Assembly (NCBI GenBank): GCA_014706385.1
Contig: JACGZH010000010.1
Location: 992,001 to 1,056,000 of the forward strand
DNA length: 64,000 bases
Origin: Phaffia rhodozyma
Lineage: Eukaryota; Basidiomycota; Tremellomycetes; Cystofilobasidiales; Mrakiaceae
Reading direction: 5' to 3'
The translations under genes were made by a program, and so were the position numbers. The notes under the pieces are model-generated. The model saw only the letters and a program-made list of their open reading frames with translations, had not been told where the DNA came from and searched no databases. The stretch's first letter is position 1. Each line of letters starts with the position of its first letter. Below are positions 48,901 to 60,616 of this stretch, one piece after another.

Positions 48901-50791
48901 TTTTTGAGAGGAGAGGATGAAGTGAGTGCATGTTGCTGTTGTTGCCGCTGCTGCTGCTGCTGCTGGTCGACTTGGTAAGCAGCAATTCCGCTCTCCTCTT
49001 TTGGCGGATGGCCCTTTCGTTTAGGTCCGATACTGAGAATCAATCCGCCGTCCTCACTGTCACAATCATCCACGCTCTGAGGAGAACGTGCCAAAGATCG
49101 ATGGTCGACTTTGCGGTGGACGGCCTCCGGTATCGCTTGCTCTGCCGAACTAACGGACCCAACGGTAGCCGACCCAAAGGACGAGCCTTCTTCACCGCAA
49201 TCAGGAGATTGAATGAAGAACATGTTTCGTCTGACAGCACCCGACCCGACGATAGCAACGGAGGATGATACCGCAGAGGAAGGACCACTGACGGCCAAGG
49301 TCGAAGACATCGTTGGTAGAGGAGAGGTTATTCTCGGAGGGGACTGTCTGGGCCGTCTAGATAGTCTGTGATTCAAGTTGGACTCTCGTTGAACAAGTTC
49401 CAAATTGTTTGACGTCAACGGGGTCGTTCCCCCTCCGGCTGGGACCAATGGCTGAGTCTGTCTGATAAGGCCGGCACCAAGCTGCCTGTCGAGCTCTAGG
49501 ATCGGGCTCGAGGGGATCGAGTTGAACGGGGTCGGATCGGTAAAAGTAAGGGTAATGTCCGAATGGGGATGATGTGGTGGGGTCTGTAGTGAAGTAGGTA
49601 GTGTTGGTGACGAGCCGGTCTGCTGTTCGACCGTCTGCTGACTGTCGATCCCGCGTTCGGACGGCCCAGTGCTCCTCCTACCGTTCACGTCTGCAAACGA
49701 AAGATCCTTCTTCCTGGCCGGAGGAACCATGCCCTCAAGAAAGACGTGACCGAGAAGCCGACCGAACGAGACGACGCCATCCGCATCGGCGAAGACTGCT
49801 CTGTTTGTACTACCGAATGAGCTATGTGTGGAAGAATGCATTGAGCACGGGGTCGAGTGAGCTCTGGTACCAATTGATGGTCTGGGTGTGGCGGTGCCCG
49901 AACCGGAGGGTGTGCCGTCTGAGCAAGAAGGCTCTCTTTGCGGAATGGAAGCGTGGGCTGAGGATGATCTGGAGATGGCCCGTCTGTCAAAAGATGTTGA
50001 GGCCGAGGTCAGTTGAGTTTGCCACGATGGTGGTGGAGGTAATGGAGGTGAGCTTGGATGGGGGACTTTAGGCAGAGGCTCAATTGATGGTGTAGGGGTG
50101 GCTGTTTCCGAGCTAGACTTGGGTGACGTAGTGGCAAGACGGACAGAAGAAGATGCAGACAGAGATGATGAGATGGGATTGGAGATGGATGGTGGTTGGA
50201 AATCTCTGTCCGAATGGTAGGAAGCGATGGAGGACAGGATGGATGACGTGGACGAATAGGATGACGAAAAGTGGGAGGGATCTGTAGTTAACGAGTCATG
50301 ATCGGAGCAGGAAGCTGCATGGGCTGTTGTCGGGTGGAGGTGTCTGTACCATAGTCTGTGTTTAGATCGAGAGGAAGAAAGAGAGAACAGCCTCAGTCAA
50401 CCGTTAGAAGCACAAGAGAGAGAGAGAGGGGGTGAGGGGGGTGAGGGGGGTGAGGGGGGTGAGGGGGGTGAGGGGGGTGAGGGGGGTGAGGGGGGTGAGG
50501 GGGGTGAGGGGGGTGAGGGGGGTGAGGGGGGTGAGGGGGGTGAGGGGGAGGAAAGACTACAGTAACGGTGAAGGCAGAAGGAAAACAGTCTCGCTATGAA
50601 AAAACGAATTAAAAAAGGCTTGGTACGAACCTCCAGGAAATGTTCTCCAACCGGTCACCCTGTTCGATATTATCCTTGCATTTGGTAAACACGTTCCACA
50701 GCGAGGACAAGCCTTCTCCGCCTTTGACATCCTGGATTGCCGGCAAGGCGAGGGAGAGTACCGGCTGAAGAAGCGGCGAGGGCGAGAGCAT
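45940..50791 (-). CDS. Mks1-like regulator with GATA-like (DUF1752) and DUF3295 regions
   Basis: Putative nutrient-signalling regulator. Exon 1 (50791-50631) has SSLWNVFTKCKDNIEQGDRL followed by ENISWR, and the splice over a 270-nt intron gives ENISWRLWYRHL, the DUF1752/GATA-like N-terminal signature (RLENxSWRLW). A very long, disordered Ser/Pro/Gln-rich middle follows, with NRAVFADADGVVSFGR, a Gln run (QQQQQQRQQQQ, 48935-48965) and an acidic stretch VEDAEEEEDNDEDYEDASSS. The C-terminal part holds the DUF3295 block: MFVKVPISKSAADLYGLCRD, KTEREKREVERS, and LAAELPEELRKQLLWERMSR. The final exon adds one residue after RSHG and a stop at 45940-45942, behind the acceptor GTACAG. In yeast, DUF3295 is found in Mks1, a negative regulator of retrograde/nitrogen signalling; the function here is inferred from that. 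Confidence 0.75.
48935..48965 (-). repeat. CAG/CAA (polyglutamine) coding repeat
   Basis: Trinucleotide array encoding ten Gln broken by one Arg in the Mks1-like protein; read as CTG/TTG on the plus strand. Confidence 0.9.
50433..50549. repeat. 9-bp G-rich minisatellite inside intron 1
   Basis: About thirteen perfect tandem copies of TGAGGGGGG on the plus strand, preceded by a GA run (50416-50428). It lies in the first intron of the Mks1-like gene, so the G runs are on the template strand. Thirteen G6 tracts separated by TGA fit a G-quadruplex-forming pattern. Confidence 0.95.
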
Positions 50792-52663
50792 GAGTGTGGG
50801 ATGTTTATGAGGGTGGGTGACTGCTGTACTGTTAATTAAATAGATGTGGTTTGTATTGCGTGTATAAGTGTATAAGTGTATGGAAGTTGCTGTTTCGGTT
50901 CAGATTATCAGGGCAGACTAGAGAAGAGGAAGAAAAGGATGTAGTAGGACAATCTGTAGGTGTGCGTGCGTGAGTATCTGGTCCGGACTGATCAAGAATG
51001 TCTTTGTCCTGGATCTTTTGCTGACGATCGTCCTTGATCTTCACAACTGGATGGTACCCAAAGAAAGACTGCTTCCACTCGGATGGAGTTGTCTGGAATT
51101 TTGGATTTTGTTTTCCTCCTCTTCGGATGATTTAGAAGACCTCTTTATGGTTTTTTTCCCTGTTTCCCGAGTCCTCTTGTTCCACTGGGCTCGTCCAAGC
51201 TGACTTGCTCCGAGCTGGGCGATGGACAAGAGATGAATGTACGAGAGATATTGGTAACCCGAGATTCCAATCGGTCGTTTCTTCTCCTACTTGTTGTCGT
51301 GTATGTTGCTTTTCTTTTTCAGCCTATCCTGTTTCCTTTAAAATTGGAGATCAGACTACCTTGATTTTCTGGAGACAGACACGATGAAGGGGAAGGAAGA
51401 GAGATGTAGTCAGGTAGGAATCGACAAAAAGCAAAAGGGGCGACGGCGTTAAAAACGAAAGAAGAATAAACAATAAAAAAGGATGAGAGGAGTGACGGAT
51501 CTGCCGATGAGCGATCTTCGTTCTGGGAATGAAGCGAAACGAACGAATAAGCGAGCAAACGTACGAGCGAGCGTATCGAAGAATACGCCGTTTGAACGTG
51601 GTGTCTTTGTGCGAGAGTGTGCGTGTGTGTGTGTGTACGCGTGGGTGTGCGTGGATGCGAGTGTGTCTGTGTGGTTGTGTGGTTGCGTGCTTGTGGGGGA
51701 GGAGGAGGACGGAAGCGATAGAGGCGATCTTTTCCGGGGGAGGAGTGAAAGTGTGATTGTTTGTTGGAATACGAGCGTGCTTGTGGGTGGGTGTGAGAAG
51801 CGGGGCAGGGACAGGAACAAGGAACAAGGAACAAGGAACAAGGAACAAGGAACAGGAACAGGAACGGGAACGGGAAATGAAAATCTCTTGCGGGGCAACT
51901 TGCTTGAGGAGATTCAGGAACGATGGAGAGCTTTGTGGGGGGGGAGGGAAAGGGGAAAGAGATCGAAAGGGTCGTCAAGTATAATCAAACCCGACGCCGG
52001 GCTGGAGACGGAAACGGAAATTATTTCGATGCAAAACAGCCCAGTCACACACACACACACGCCCAGTGATCACGGGTATCCATTTAGTCCCTTCTCTCTT
52101 CTACCGGATCGTTCCGGTTTTTTCCACTTGACCGGCTGCGCGTGCCTCTCTTTTCCTCGGTCCGGTCGGGCCGGCTCGAATAATGTCACACTTCGAGCAC
52201 AGCTCTTCGTGCGTGTGTGTGCGTGCGCATGTGTCTATGTCTTTCTTGTCACATTTTTATCTCTCTTCTAAACGTCCGTTGCAAAATTGTTCATCGAGAA
52301 CTGATCGATAAAACGTTCACAACCGCCTTTTAGGCAAGTATAAACACAGGAGCGTAAAGTAGGGAAAAGTAGCATCACCGTAAAGACAGAAAGAGAGGAA
52401 GAAAACATCGTAAAAGACAAGTTGTGGGAAAGATGCAGATGCGAATGCAAAAAGGAAGAAAGAAGAGTCCATTGACATCGGCTCAGAGGGAAGGAAAGAG
52501 ATGCAGATGAGAGTATGCGTGCGCGTGAGCGTGTTTTCCTGGGAATGCAAGCTTTCCTTGTAGAAAGTCTGTAGAGTTGAAGATAGAGAAAAGAGAAAGA
52601 ATAAAAGAGAGCAGCTGGCCTGTTGGATTGACACAGACTCAAAGGCCAACGTCGACGGGTTCC
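50792..52663. other. Long intergenic region with low-complexity blocks
   Basis: 1.9 kb upstream of the Mks1-like gene and downstream of the second GPI gene. It contains a GT-rich block (51610-51690), AACAAGG tandem copies (51808-51870), a CA run (52047-52062) and a TG-rich block (52208-52235). A 262-codon open frame at 51483-52271 crosses these and has no domain. The Mks1-like promoter should be at the left end. Confidence 0.45.
51808..51870. repeat. GGAACAA 7-bp tandem repeat
   Basis: Five to six copies of GGAACAA followed by GGAACA/GGAACG variants on the plus strand. Confidence 0.9.
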
Positions 52664-53980
52664 TTAGGCTAAAGCGAAGAAGCCAAAGGTAATCAAACCA
52701 AGAGCGCTCAAAGCGACAGAGGCAGACACCGGAGGCGCTCCAGCGGACTTAGCAGAAGTAGCAGCAGCTGACGCGGAGGACACAGCAGCGGAGACAGTGG
52801 CGGCCTTGGTGGCTGAGAAGTCAAGAGGAAATATCAAATCAAACTGTTAATTTTTGAAAGATCTATCTCAGCAGCAAAACTATCAGACTTACAAGCAGAA
52901 GAAGCAGCAGAGACAGCTATGCGACAGAACAGAGAAGGGACATCAACGGTCAATTTGAACTCCCTAAGTTTGTTCAAGAGAACCTCACCGCGGGCACAGC
53001 TGTAAAGTTGATGCTTACCCTTGGATGAAGCACTGGCCACAGCTCCGGTGGTGGAGGCAGCACTTGTAGTTGCGGCAGCGCTGGAAGTTGCGGCAGTGCT
53101 GGAAGTTGCGGCAGTGCTGGAAGTTGCGGCAACGGCAGCGGTAGAGGAACTACGTGATTCGAGTATAAACACGAACGTCAATCGAAACTTCATCACACGC
53201 GTACAGCCATAGACTTATCTCGATTGAGACAATCGCTTCGCTCCTATGACTCACCTAGTAGAGTTCAAGCAGGAGGTATTAGTTCCGGCGCCGATCGTTA
53301 CACCAGAAGTGTACAGGGACGCTCCAGTTCCATCTGCAAAAGCAATGATAGCGAATGGTCAGATGGCCGATTAAAGAGCGAGAAGAAAAAAAAAATAAGA
53401 CGAACCCTTGAGGGCAAAGGCAATCTCGGTGCCAGAGGCGATGTTAACCTAATTATACATACATTGAGGAGTCAAGCAGGTGAGCAACTGCCGTTCATCT
53501 CTAAAATGAAAGAGAAAATAAGTTGAAGACTTACGGTCCAAGTGTAGCTGAGGGCATCAGTCCCAGAGACGAGACTGGCAAGAGTGGTGGTAGTGTCTCC
53601 ATTGGGAATGACAGTCAAGTAGTAGGGGGCCTGTTCACGATGGAAAAAAGGAATGTCAGACAGGTCAGGTCGTTGTATGTTAGAAGGGCAGGAAATCCAG
53701 GGATATGGAACTCACGGTGGTAGCGTCCCAGGACTAGATATCAAGGGCGCAATGAAGAAATCGTGAGGAAGGAAAGGGGCACGTTCATCAGCATGCGAAG
53801 GTCATCTATATTGCGTCGGACTCTGTGAAGAAACTAAGAAAAAACCGAAGAAGGCCCAAGACATGAACTCACGAGAAGAGTAGGCTGGCAAGTGACCAAA
53901 CTAGAGGGGGTGTTGATGACAGCGTTGGCGCCGATGGCCAAAAGGGAGGCAGCAGAAAGGAGTGTAGTGAATCCGAGCAT
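52664..53980 (-). CDS. Secreted Ser/Thr/Ala-rich GPI-type surface protein (paralogue B)
   Basis: Paralogue of the gene at 31211-32746. Signal peptide MLGFTTLLSAASLLAIGANA, then VINTPSSLVTCQPTLL, an 18-nt exon SWDATT (about 53718-53735), APYYLTVIPNGDTTTTLASL and SYTWTVNIASGTEIAFALKD, aligned block for block with paralogue A (NTP..L..CQP.LL-SW....APYYLT, SYTWxVDIA, ALKDGTG). The domain ends with Cys and Asn (TNTSCLNST). A Ser/Thr/Ala linker follows with an 18-bp coding repeat, further short exons, and a C-terminus PPVSASVALSALGLITFGFF ALA*, a typical GPI signal. The shared intron before the SW codons argues for gene duplication. Function unknown; cell-wall protein likely. Confidence 0.75.
53075..53133 (-). 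repeat. 18-bp coding tandem repeat
   Basis: About three copies of an 18-bp unit in the Ser/Thr/Ala linker of paralogue B, each encoding six residues of the STAATS type. Confidence 0.85.
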
Positions 53981-54480
53981 GGTTGAATCGAACTTTTTGC
54001 GTGAAGAAAGAGATTTGGAGATATACAGGAGAGGGAGCGAAAGTTTCTACTATCGGTGGTGGTGGTGGTGAAGGAGTAAGAACAAGGAAGAAAAAGAGGG
54101 GGGCTGAGCTCTTTATAGGTGCTTCCATATTTTTTTAGCAGATTGGGATGTCCAAGAAAAATCACAAAGCCCACTCGTTTTTCGTACGCGACGTGACGCG
54201 TCCGAAACGACAACAACAAACAAACATGCCTTCCTTGCGGCACTGCTCATCGCGACTGATTGCAACTGCGCCTTCCTCCTGTTCATCACCCGCCAGCTTG
54301 GCTATGTGAAATAACGAAAGATTCTCAAGTTCTTAGCCCATCCCATGTATCTCATCATGTACGAGTCAAGTATATGATCCGTTGATAGCGAAAGGCATGG
54401 ATCCCATAAAAGAGTAGCTAAAAAGAACCGAATAAGAGAGAAGCAATAGCAACGTAAAAGCGAGATCCTCTAGATGTTAT
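53981..54480. other. Intergenic, no gene seen
   Basis: 500 bp upstream of GPI paralogue B and downstream of the peroxidase gene. It includes a GGT-rich run (54055-54075) within the pyrimidine-rich (minus-strand) leader of paralogue B. No ORF supported. Confidence 0.5.
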
Positions 54481-55121
54481 TTACAATGCAAACTGATCTT
54501 TGACTACACAAACCCCTTGCTCACAAGCTACGATCCCTTCAAGCGTCGTGCAATCGACTCCGCCTTTACCAACACAACCTCCACAGCTTTCGATATCAGC
54601 CATTGTGTCTACACATAGACCAAAACAGTTCGTGTATCCTTTCTGGATACACTTTCTAGCTACATGGGCCACTCGACGACCCAGGCCAGCCGTAGGCATC
54701 AGTATTGATGATGCCGATGACGACGACGGCGTCGTCGTTGTGGGGACTGTTGCATCAGCAGGACACACGACAAAGTTCGCTTTCTTCCACCAGACACCTA
54801 TCATCAAAAAGCGTATAGAATCGTGAAAAACGATATTCTAGTCAGGCTCTCAAGTCGTCCTGAGTGAAGCACGTAAATAGCAGAAGAACACCGACCTTGA
54901 CGAGTATCGGTCTGAACAGAACCATCAGCTCGTGTGACTCGAGCAGCGACACTACCGATGTTTCTCTTGGCTACGTCCTCAATGAAACTGAAGGACAAGA
55001 GAAGATATGACATCAGTAAGCAACACCCCGAGGCACAAGTGTTCAAGAGAAGGATGTACACGTTGTAAAACTAGAGTATCCGTCGCGAATCCCATTTTGG
55101 CAAACAATCAAACCATCAGAA

Positions 55122-55155
<34 letters not shown>

Positions 55156-57591
55156 GGGTTGGAAGACTCACATTGTACGCCGTACCTGCTCTTGATCCTC
55201 TGTAGGTGGCGAGAATTGGCTCTCCATAAGTCGTTCTAGTAGCGTCCGAGTCAAGATCATAGAGCAACTCAACCTTATCAGCTGCGTTGTAAGGTCCAAG
55301 CACTTGCATCGTCACATTCAATCCAGCGACACCGCTTGGCGAAGTATATCGGCACGAGTATGCCGCACCGTAGTTCTATCATACATATGAAAATAAAGAA
55401 AGAAAAGTTAACGGAAGGTTCAGTGAAGAGCGCCCAGAATTGATGGGATCGAAGGAGTGCGCGACCAACGATATTGATTCGGTCCTCGATAACCATCTTC
55501 TCGGCTTCCTCGGCGCTTGAATAGATCGTGCCGTCATTGAGGGTCAAGACGGCGGATAGGGATGAGACACTGAACCATCATCAAGTCAACGAGAAGACTA
55601 TTAGCATATACCACATGCCAGCAAGGATGAAAGGCCCCTCGGACACACCCTTTGATAGCTTCAAATTGCTGAATACCATTCGGAGAAGCCCAAGAAAGTA
55701 ACAATACGTGAATTGATGACTACGAAGTTCGGGGGTTTCTATGCTTTCATCAGATACTGAGATCTACTCACAGCAGTAAAATCAGAAATCTCGATTGGGA
55801 GACCGTTCGAGATCGTCCTGACCTTGCCCGCGGTAATCGCAGCTGTACCTTGGGTACCATCTCTATAATTGTACTTAATTGCAACCGACTTCCATTTACC
55901 AACCATGTTGTATATTCGGACACTTCCGATGGTTACGGAGAAAGCGTCGTTTCGGTAGGCGACCAGGCCGCCGATGGCAACCGGATAGGGAGTGAGGGCG
56001 TCTGTCAATGTAACCGAATTGGGAATAGCTACGTAGATGTGTACGCAGTTTAACAAGCTAGTTGATATCAAAAACTAACATCGCAAGAAAAGGATCGAAA
56101 TATTGAAGTTCAGAAGACCATACCTTCATCGAACATCTTTGAAAACGAGGTAGCACAATCCTGCATGAAGAAATTGCTAGAATCAGAGTAGCTCTTTATG
56201 GTCGCATTTCCATCACTTTGAAAGATCCTTGTATCTGAACTCGTCGCTAAAAGATTCATATCCACAGGTTGTGCCAATGGGTTGATCAAACTTCCGTTGA
56301 TGTATTCCCGGGCTACATAGTTATCGAACGTAGTCCTTGTTGAATCAAAGCTATGGTATATGAGCGGAGCAGCAATTGAGAGCTCATCTATTCAGTTTAC
56401 ATCAATTCGTTGAGGCTTAGCGGAACATTGACTACATTACTTACGCGGCATTGGCTGCGCTGGTAATCGTTGGGCTATTGACCTTTTCGTCCCCGTTTTG
56501 AAAGCAGGTCAATCAATCGGATCGAAATTGTTGAAATTTAGATGTTCACCTTATGTACTCCACCGATCGTGTGTCCACAAGCGACCAAAGAAATCATATC
56601 TCGGCTATGTACACAACACCAAAAACAAAGATGTCTATCAATAACGAATTAGTCAGACGCGTATTGAGTAATAATACTTACTTTGAGAATCCCATCCTGG
56701 CAAACTTTTGCTGGTGTGTTTCCAGGGTTTCCTCCGGTAGAGGCAGAGCACCTTCTATACCAGCAGCTGAGGCATCGATGCGTCCTGCTCTGAAAGGAAT
56801 AGTAGGACCCCCGCATGCCTGACATATCAGGGGACCGAAGAGCAACACGTAAGAAGTCTAGATGATTGTTTTTTTTGTACACGGAACAAGAGGATGAGAT
56901 TGCACATACTCCGACAGCTGTTACCGCGCCGAGAACTATCAAGTCTGCTATCGTCACGCCTGGTTGCTAATCGGATATTTATCAGGCCATAGAGCGTTTG
57001 TCAGATTTGTATAGAAAACCTCATAATACAATGTTTCTCTGACCTGAAACGATCGGTACTGAGTGATAGTGGCCGCGTCGAATGTTCCTCCATTCTCAGC
57101 TCTGTGATTAAGTGAAGAGGATCTTTCAGAAAGGAGCGCTTGAGACACAATGAGAGTGGTGATTATAAAGACAAACCGATCTGTCTCATATGCCAGAGAC
57201 CCATCGATTCCTCCAGTGCCTGAAGCGGCGTCATAAGATCCAGCATCATGAAAAGACTGAATGTTGCGAAAGGCATCAGTCAGAACTTGAGCCAAAAGAA
57301 AAAGGCCTAATTTATGGAACTAACTGATCTCAACCATTCAGCAGCCGTTGTTCTAGACGAACCACCGGCTGTGCAAGGACTGTCCATAGACCCAAATCAA
57401 GCGATAGCTCATGAGCTTTGTTGTTACAGTCGACGCAAGCAGAGCAGAACTACTTACGAGATAATTCCTACAAATCGAGAGTCAGTTTGAAGCAGTCGAA
57501 GAGCATTCAAATTGGGCGCGGCATTTACTGCCGAGTAAAAGATAGCGACCCCAAGAAAAACAGAAGAGAAGAAGTGCATGGTGAACTTCAT
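54481..57591 (-). CDS. Secreted heme peroxidase with Cys-rich CPL1-like C-terminus
   Basis: Plant/fungal-type heme peroxidase, secreted. Exon 1 is a signal peptide MKFTMHFFSSVFLGVAIFYS with AVNA cleavage context. Later exons give SPCTAGGSSRTTAAEWLRS joined to SFHDAGSYD: the distal Arg and His of the RxxFHD motif. Next come GTGGIDGSLAYETDR, AENGGTFDAATITQYRSFQ, GVTIADLIVLGAVTAVGVC and SRDMISLVACGHTIGGVHK with the proximal His, then VNSPTITSAANAA, DNYVAREYINGSLINPLAQP and a beta-type region (SVTLTDALTPYPVAIGG, GKWKSVAIKYNYRDGTQGTA). The end (54800-54481) is Cys-rich: FVVCPADATVP, KGYTNCFGLCVDTMADIESC GGCVG, DCTTLEGIVACEQGVCVV, a pattern of the CPL1-like fungal secreted domain. Substrate unknown; oxidation of phenolics is the usual role of such enzymes. 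Confidence 0.78.
55123..55152. repeat. CA/TG microsatellite in intron
   Basis: Fifteen CA units on the plus strand, in the intron of the peroxidase gene after the GTAYN codons (TG on the sense strand). Confidence 0.95.
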
Positions 57592-58611
57592 ACAAGTTTG
57601 TTCAATACCTCCTCAGATCAACAGCAAAAGAGAAGAAAGATGTTCATCCATAAGAGAAGAGTCTATCCTTTTAAGATCAACAAAATGGTGATAGCATAAG
57701 GAAAAAAATTCGGGACAAGAAGAATCAGTTGACAAACCGAAATAAGCACAACAGAGGGAACTCATGGGAGGAGAAAGAAGGAGAAGCCACTTCTCTCTTC
57801 CGATCTACAGACATGAAATGTCCGATGCTTCTGGCTGGCTTTCCGGAGAGAATATCTCCAATGAGAGGCCTCGAGTAAACGCACTCGCACACGCGTGGTT
57901 AATCAAGAATGAAGAATTTGCAAACAAGAACACAAACGATGTACCGGACCGGATAGACGGCGGCTCAACAAAGCGAGACCATCATGAAGCCGTCTAGACA
58001 GCGGAACAGAGAGAAGGCGGTGACAGATACAGCCCATCAAAGGGACCGGAGGGAGCTCAAATGATCAAATAAAAGAAATGATTGATAGAATTGAAGCAAG
58101 CGAATCCGGCAAATAAATCCCGTGCCAAGATCGGCTCATTAATCTGATAACCAATGAGGGTTCATGTCCTGTTTATCTAAACAACGAATTCTCATGGACT
58201 CCTTCCGAACGGACACTCAGCCGATCGCCCGGTCCCATTTTCAAAAACAACAAGAGCTCTTGGTGCCTAAAACACATGTCGCCGGGAACATAAGTTCTGG
58301 TCGGATGGGTCCGCACGTAAGGCCATGTCGGGCATCCATCCGATTGGCGAGCTGAATGAAGAAATACATAGGCGTAGTTTCATTGGAATGTATCAAGTTT
58401 AAAAATCGTGATTGAATCCCTCGTCGATCAAACTCAGACCTGATACCAGCACAGGAAAATTGGAAAATATTCGTCTCGGACACGTAGCCAAAAGATCATA
58501 CAAAGGGATATATACATACAAAAGAACGAAGTCAAAAGAGCATATGAAAATACAGTGGTGGGCATAAGAAAGAAGATGGAAGCATCGCCCGTAATACATC
58601 AACACACTGCA
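57592..58611. other. Intergenic, no gene seen
   Basis: 1.0 kb between the peroxidase start and the stop of the next minus-strand gene. Mixed composition, no supported ORF or RNA. It should contain the peroxidase promoter. Confidence 0.45.
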
Positions 58612-60616
58612 TCAAAGATCTCTCAAAGACCACAACCCGACGTTCCCAACGAAAAATCTCTTCGTCTTGTTGCCTGCCATACCTCCCAAGGATTTGGCCA
58701 AAAGCCCTAAGATGGGATGATACATTTGATGACGACTGCCACCTTGGTGAGGTAACAGTTGGAAGAGCTTGAAGGGTGTATAAAGAAGGACAGGGGAAAA
58801 CATGCGCCTTCGAGCGATTATTTTTTCTGAGTCGTTCCTTCCCTCGACGGTAGAGTCGCTCTTGAAATGTGTCAAAAGGAGAGAAGAGAGAAACTAAATA
58901 GATATAGGAACAAATTTTAGCAGAGGCGAGGGCTAGTAAAGACTCACACTACTTTCATTTTCCTCCTCTGAACCACTCTGGGCTGAGAGCTCGACAGACG
59001 TCATCACCAACGTTTTTGACGAATACTCCGAAGTCGATCCTTTCTCGGAAGAACATCCCATATACCACGAACATTTCTTGCAGAGATTGCCGTGCAGTTG
59101 ACCTCTCATTGGTTCTTGAACCGGCGTTGCTTCATCTGATATCTCCGTTGATGAATCCAGATTTTTTGATGATGGGGTGTCCTCCTTCTCTTCCTTCATT
59201 TGCATATCGGCCTGTGCCGATAATGACAGAAATTCAGCCGAGACGGAGGGACCCATGCCAATCAGAGGTAAGTTTGCCACCTCCCTCAGATAGATAGTAA
59301 GCTCGAACCCCGTTTTGGATCTGAATGCAGCCGGAGAAGGGGCGAAGATATTGACGGCTGTCGAAAGGATATGTTGGAGGTACAGATGTCCGTACCAGTT
59401 GAGAGTGTCCTATATAAACGGCCGGGATCGTACGTCAATGTTACATCAACGCATATAGTTTGAGCGGAAGAACTTGCATGTTTGATCAGAGAAAGAAGGC
59501 CTCCAGGCAGTGTTGTTGTATTGAATGGCCGAAGAGTTGAAGTCAACTAAACACCTCCGAGCAATTGAACCTGAACATCAGTTCACGAAACCTAAGAGCG
59601 ATGAATTCAGGAGAACCCACACTATGGTCCTGTATGCTTTGAACACCATCAATCGTCCACACTCCTGTTTTTGAATCGCCTGACTCAACGATAACGTCCG
59701 GTTCCGTTTCCTTCTCTTCCTCTTCCTCGATAGTCTCTCCATCCAGTGACCAAAGTTCCGGCATATCAATTTCAACCATAGGACTTGAACATAGCAGAGG
59801 GGAACTCGGTACGAGCTCATCGATAGGAAGCGGACAGCATATAATATTAGGGTCGAACGGCCCTTCAGAGTCATCTGAACCATCCTTTCCTGGAGCCCAG
59901 ATAGGATCTACAGCTGTCGTCTTGGATGAAACTCCGGGTTCAAGATGATGGAACACCGCCTGATCATGTTCTTGCGCCGTCACAATTGACCGAGGTTCAA
60001 TACAAAACTGACAAACATTCTCACTCTGAGTCTCCTCTGAATCCACGTTAACCATTGTCCGTATCTTGGATCCTCCGAAAAGCTCATATATGGCATGCAT
60101 CCCATGTCCCTTCATCCTCTTGAATTTAAGTTTAATTTTGAGACCTCCATTCGCTGGTTTCCTGTTGATATCGACGGAGGAAGAAGTAGATGAGGAGGAA
60201 GAGGAGGAGGATGTCTTTGAGTGTCTTGTCCATCGGAATGGATGAGCGAGAGTCGCTCTTCTAGAAATTTCTGGACGATTAGGATGCGGTTGAGAATGTG
60301 GATGATGTTGAGGTGGGTGACGCTGATGATGGTGTTGGTGTTGAGCGTAGTCAGATGTAATCGGGGTATCATCTGAATTCAGAATGACAGTCTCGATCTG
60401 ACCGATATCATACTCACAAACCGATGTGGTTTCAGCCAGAGTCGTGTCACCACCACGTAGCGATGACAGTGGTGCAGATAAAAATTCCGGCGCGGTAGAT
60501 GTCCGGGTTGGGCAGGGTCGATGCCGAGCTAGGTATAGATCTGAATGTAGAACACGCGACAATGAGGACCGGTGGACTTCTTGTTGAGGGTCTTTGGGAC
60601 GACTATGATGGAACAT
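58612..60616 (-). CDS. Protein of unknown function
   Basis: Three exons join without conflict. Exon 1 (60616 to about 59572) starts MFHHSRPKDPQQEVHRSSLS and includes a His/Gln/Pro-rich run, a Ser run, a basic block GLKIKLKFKRMKGHGMHAIY ELFGG, and a CxxC-like VCQFC, then an acidic patch and IALRFRELMFRFNCSE. After an intron the next exon reads DTLNWYGHLYLQHILSTAVN and FELTIYLREVANLPLIGMGP, then an acidic Ser-rich stretch with GNLCKKCSWYMGC (two CxxC-like pairs). The last exon (58875 region) gives RRRMFSPVLLYTPFKLFQLL, YHPILGLLAKSLGGMAGNKT and FFVGNVGLWSLRDL*. I do not recognise the family. The structured parts are the basic block, the DTLNWYGHLYL block and the C-terminal helix; the rest looks disordered. 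Confidence 0.55.

Noticed and set aside
51483..52271. 262-codon plus-strand open frame
   Set aside because: Crosses GT-rich and AACAAGG tandem repeats and an AC run, is low-complexity, and shows no family signature.
57181..57254. Exon start at VLTDAFRN for the peroxidase
   Set aside because: Using the later acceptor CATTCAG|TCTTTTCATG restores WLRSSFHD, the expected RxxFHD distal motif.
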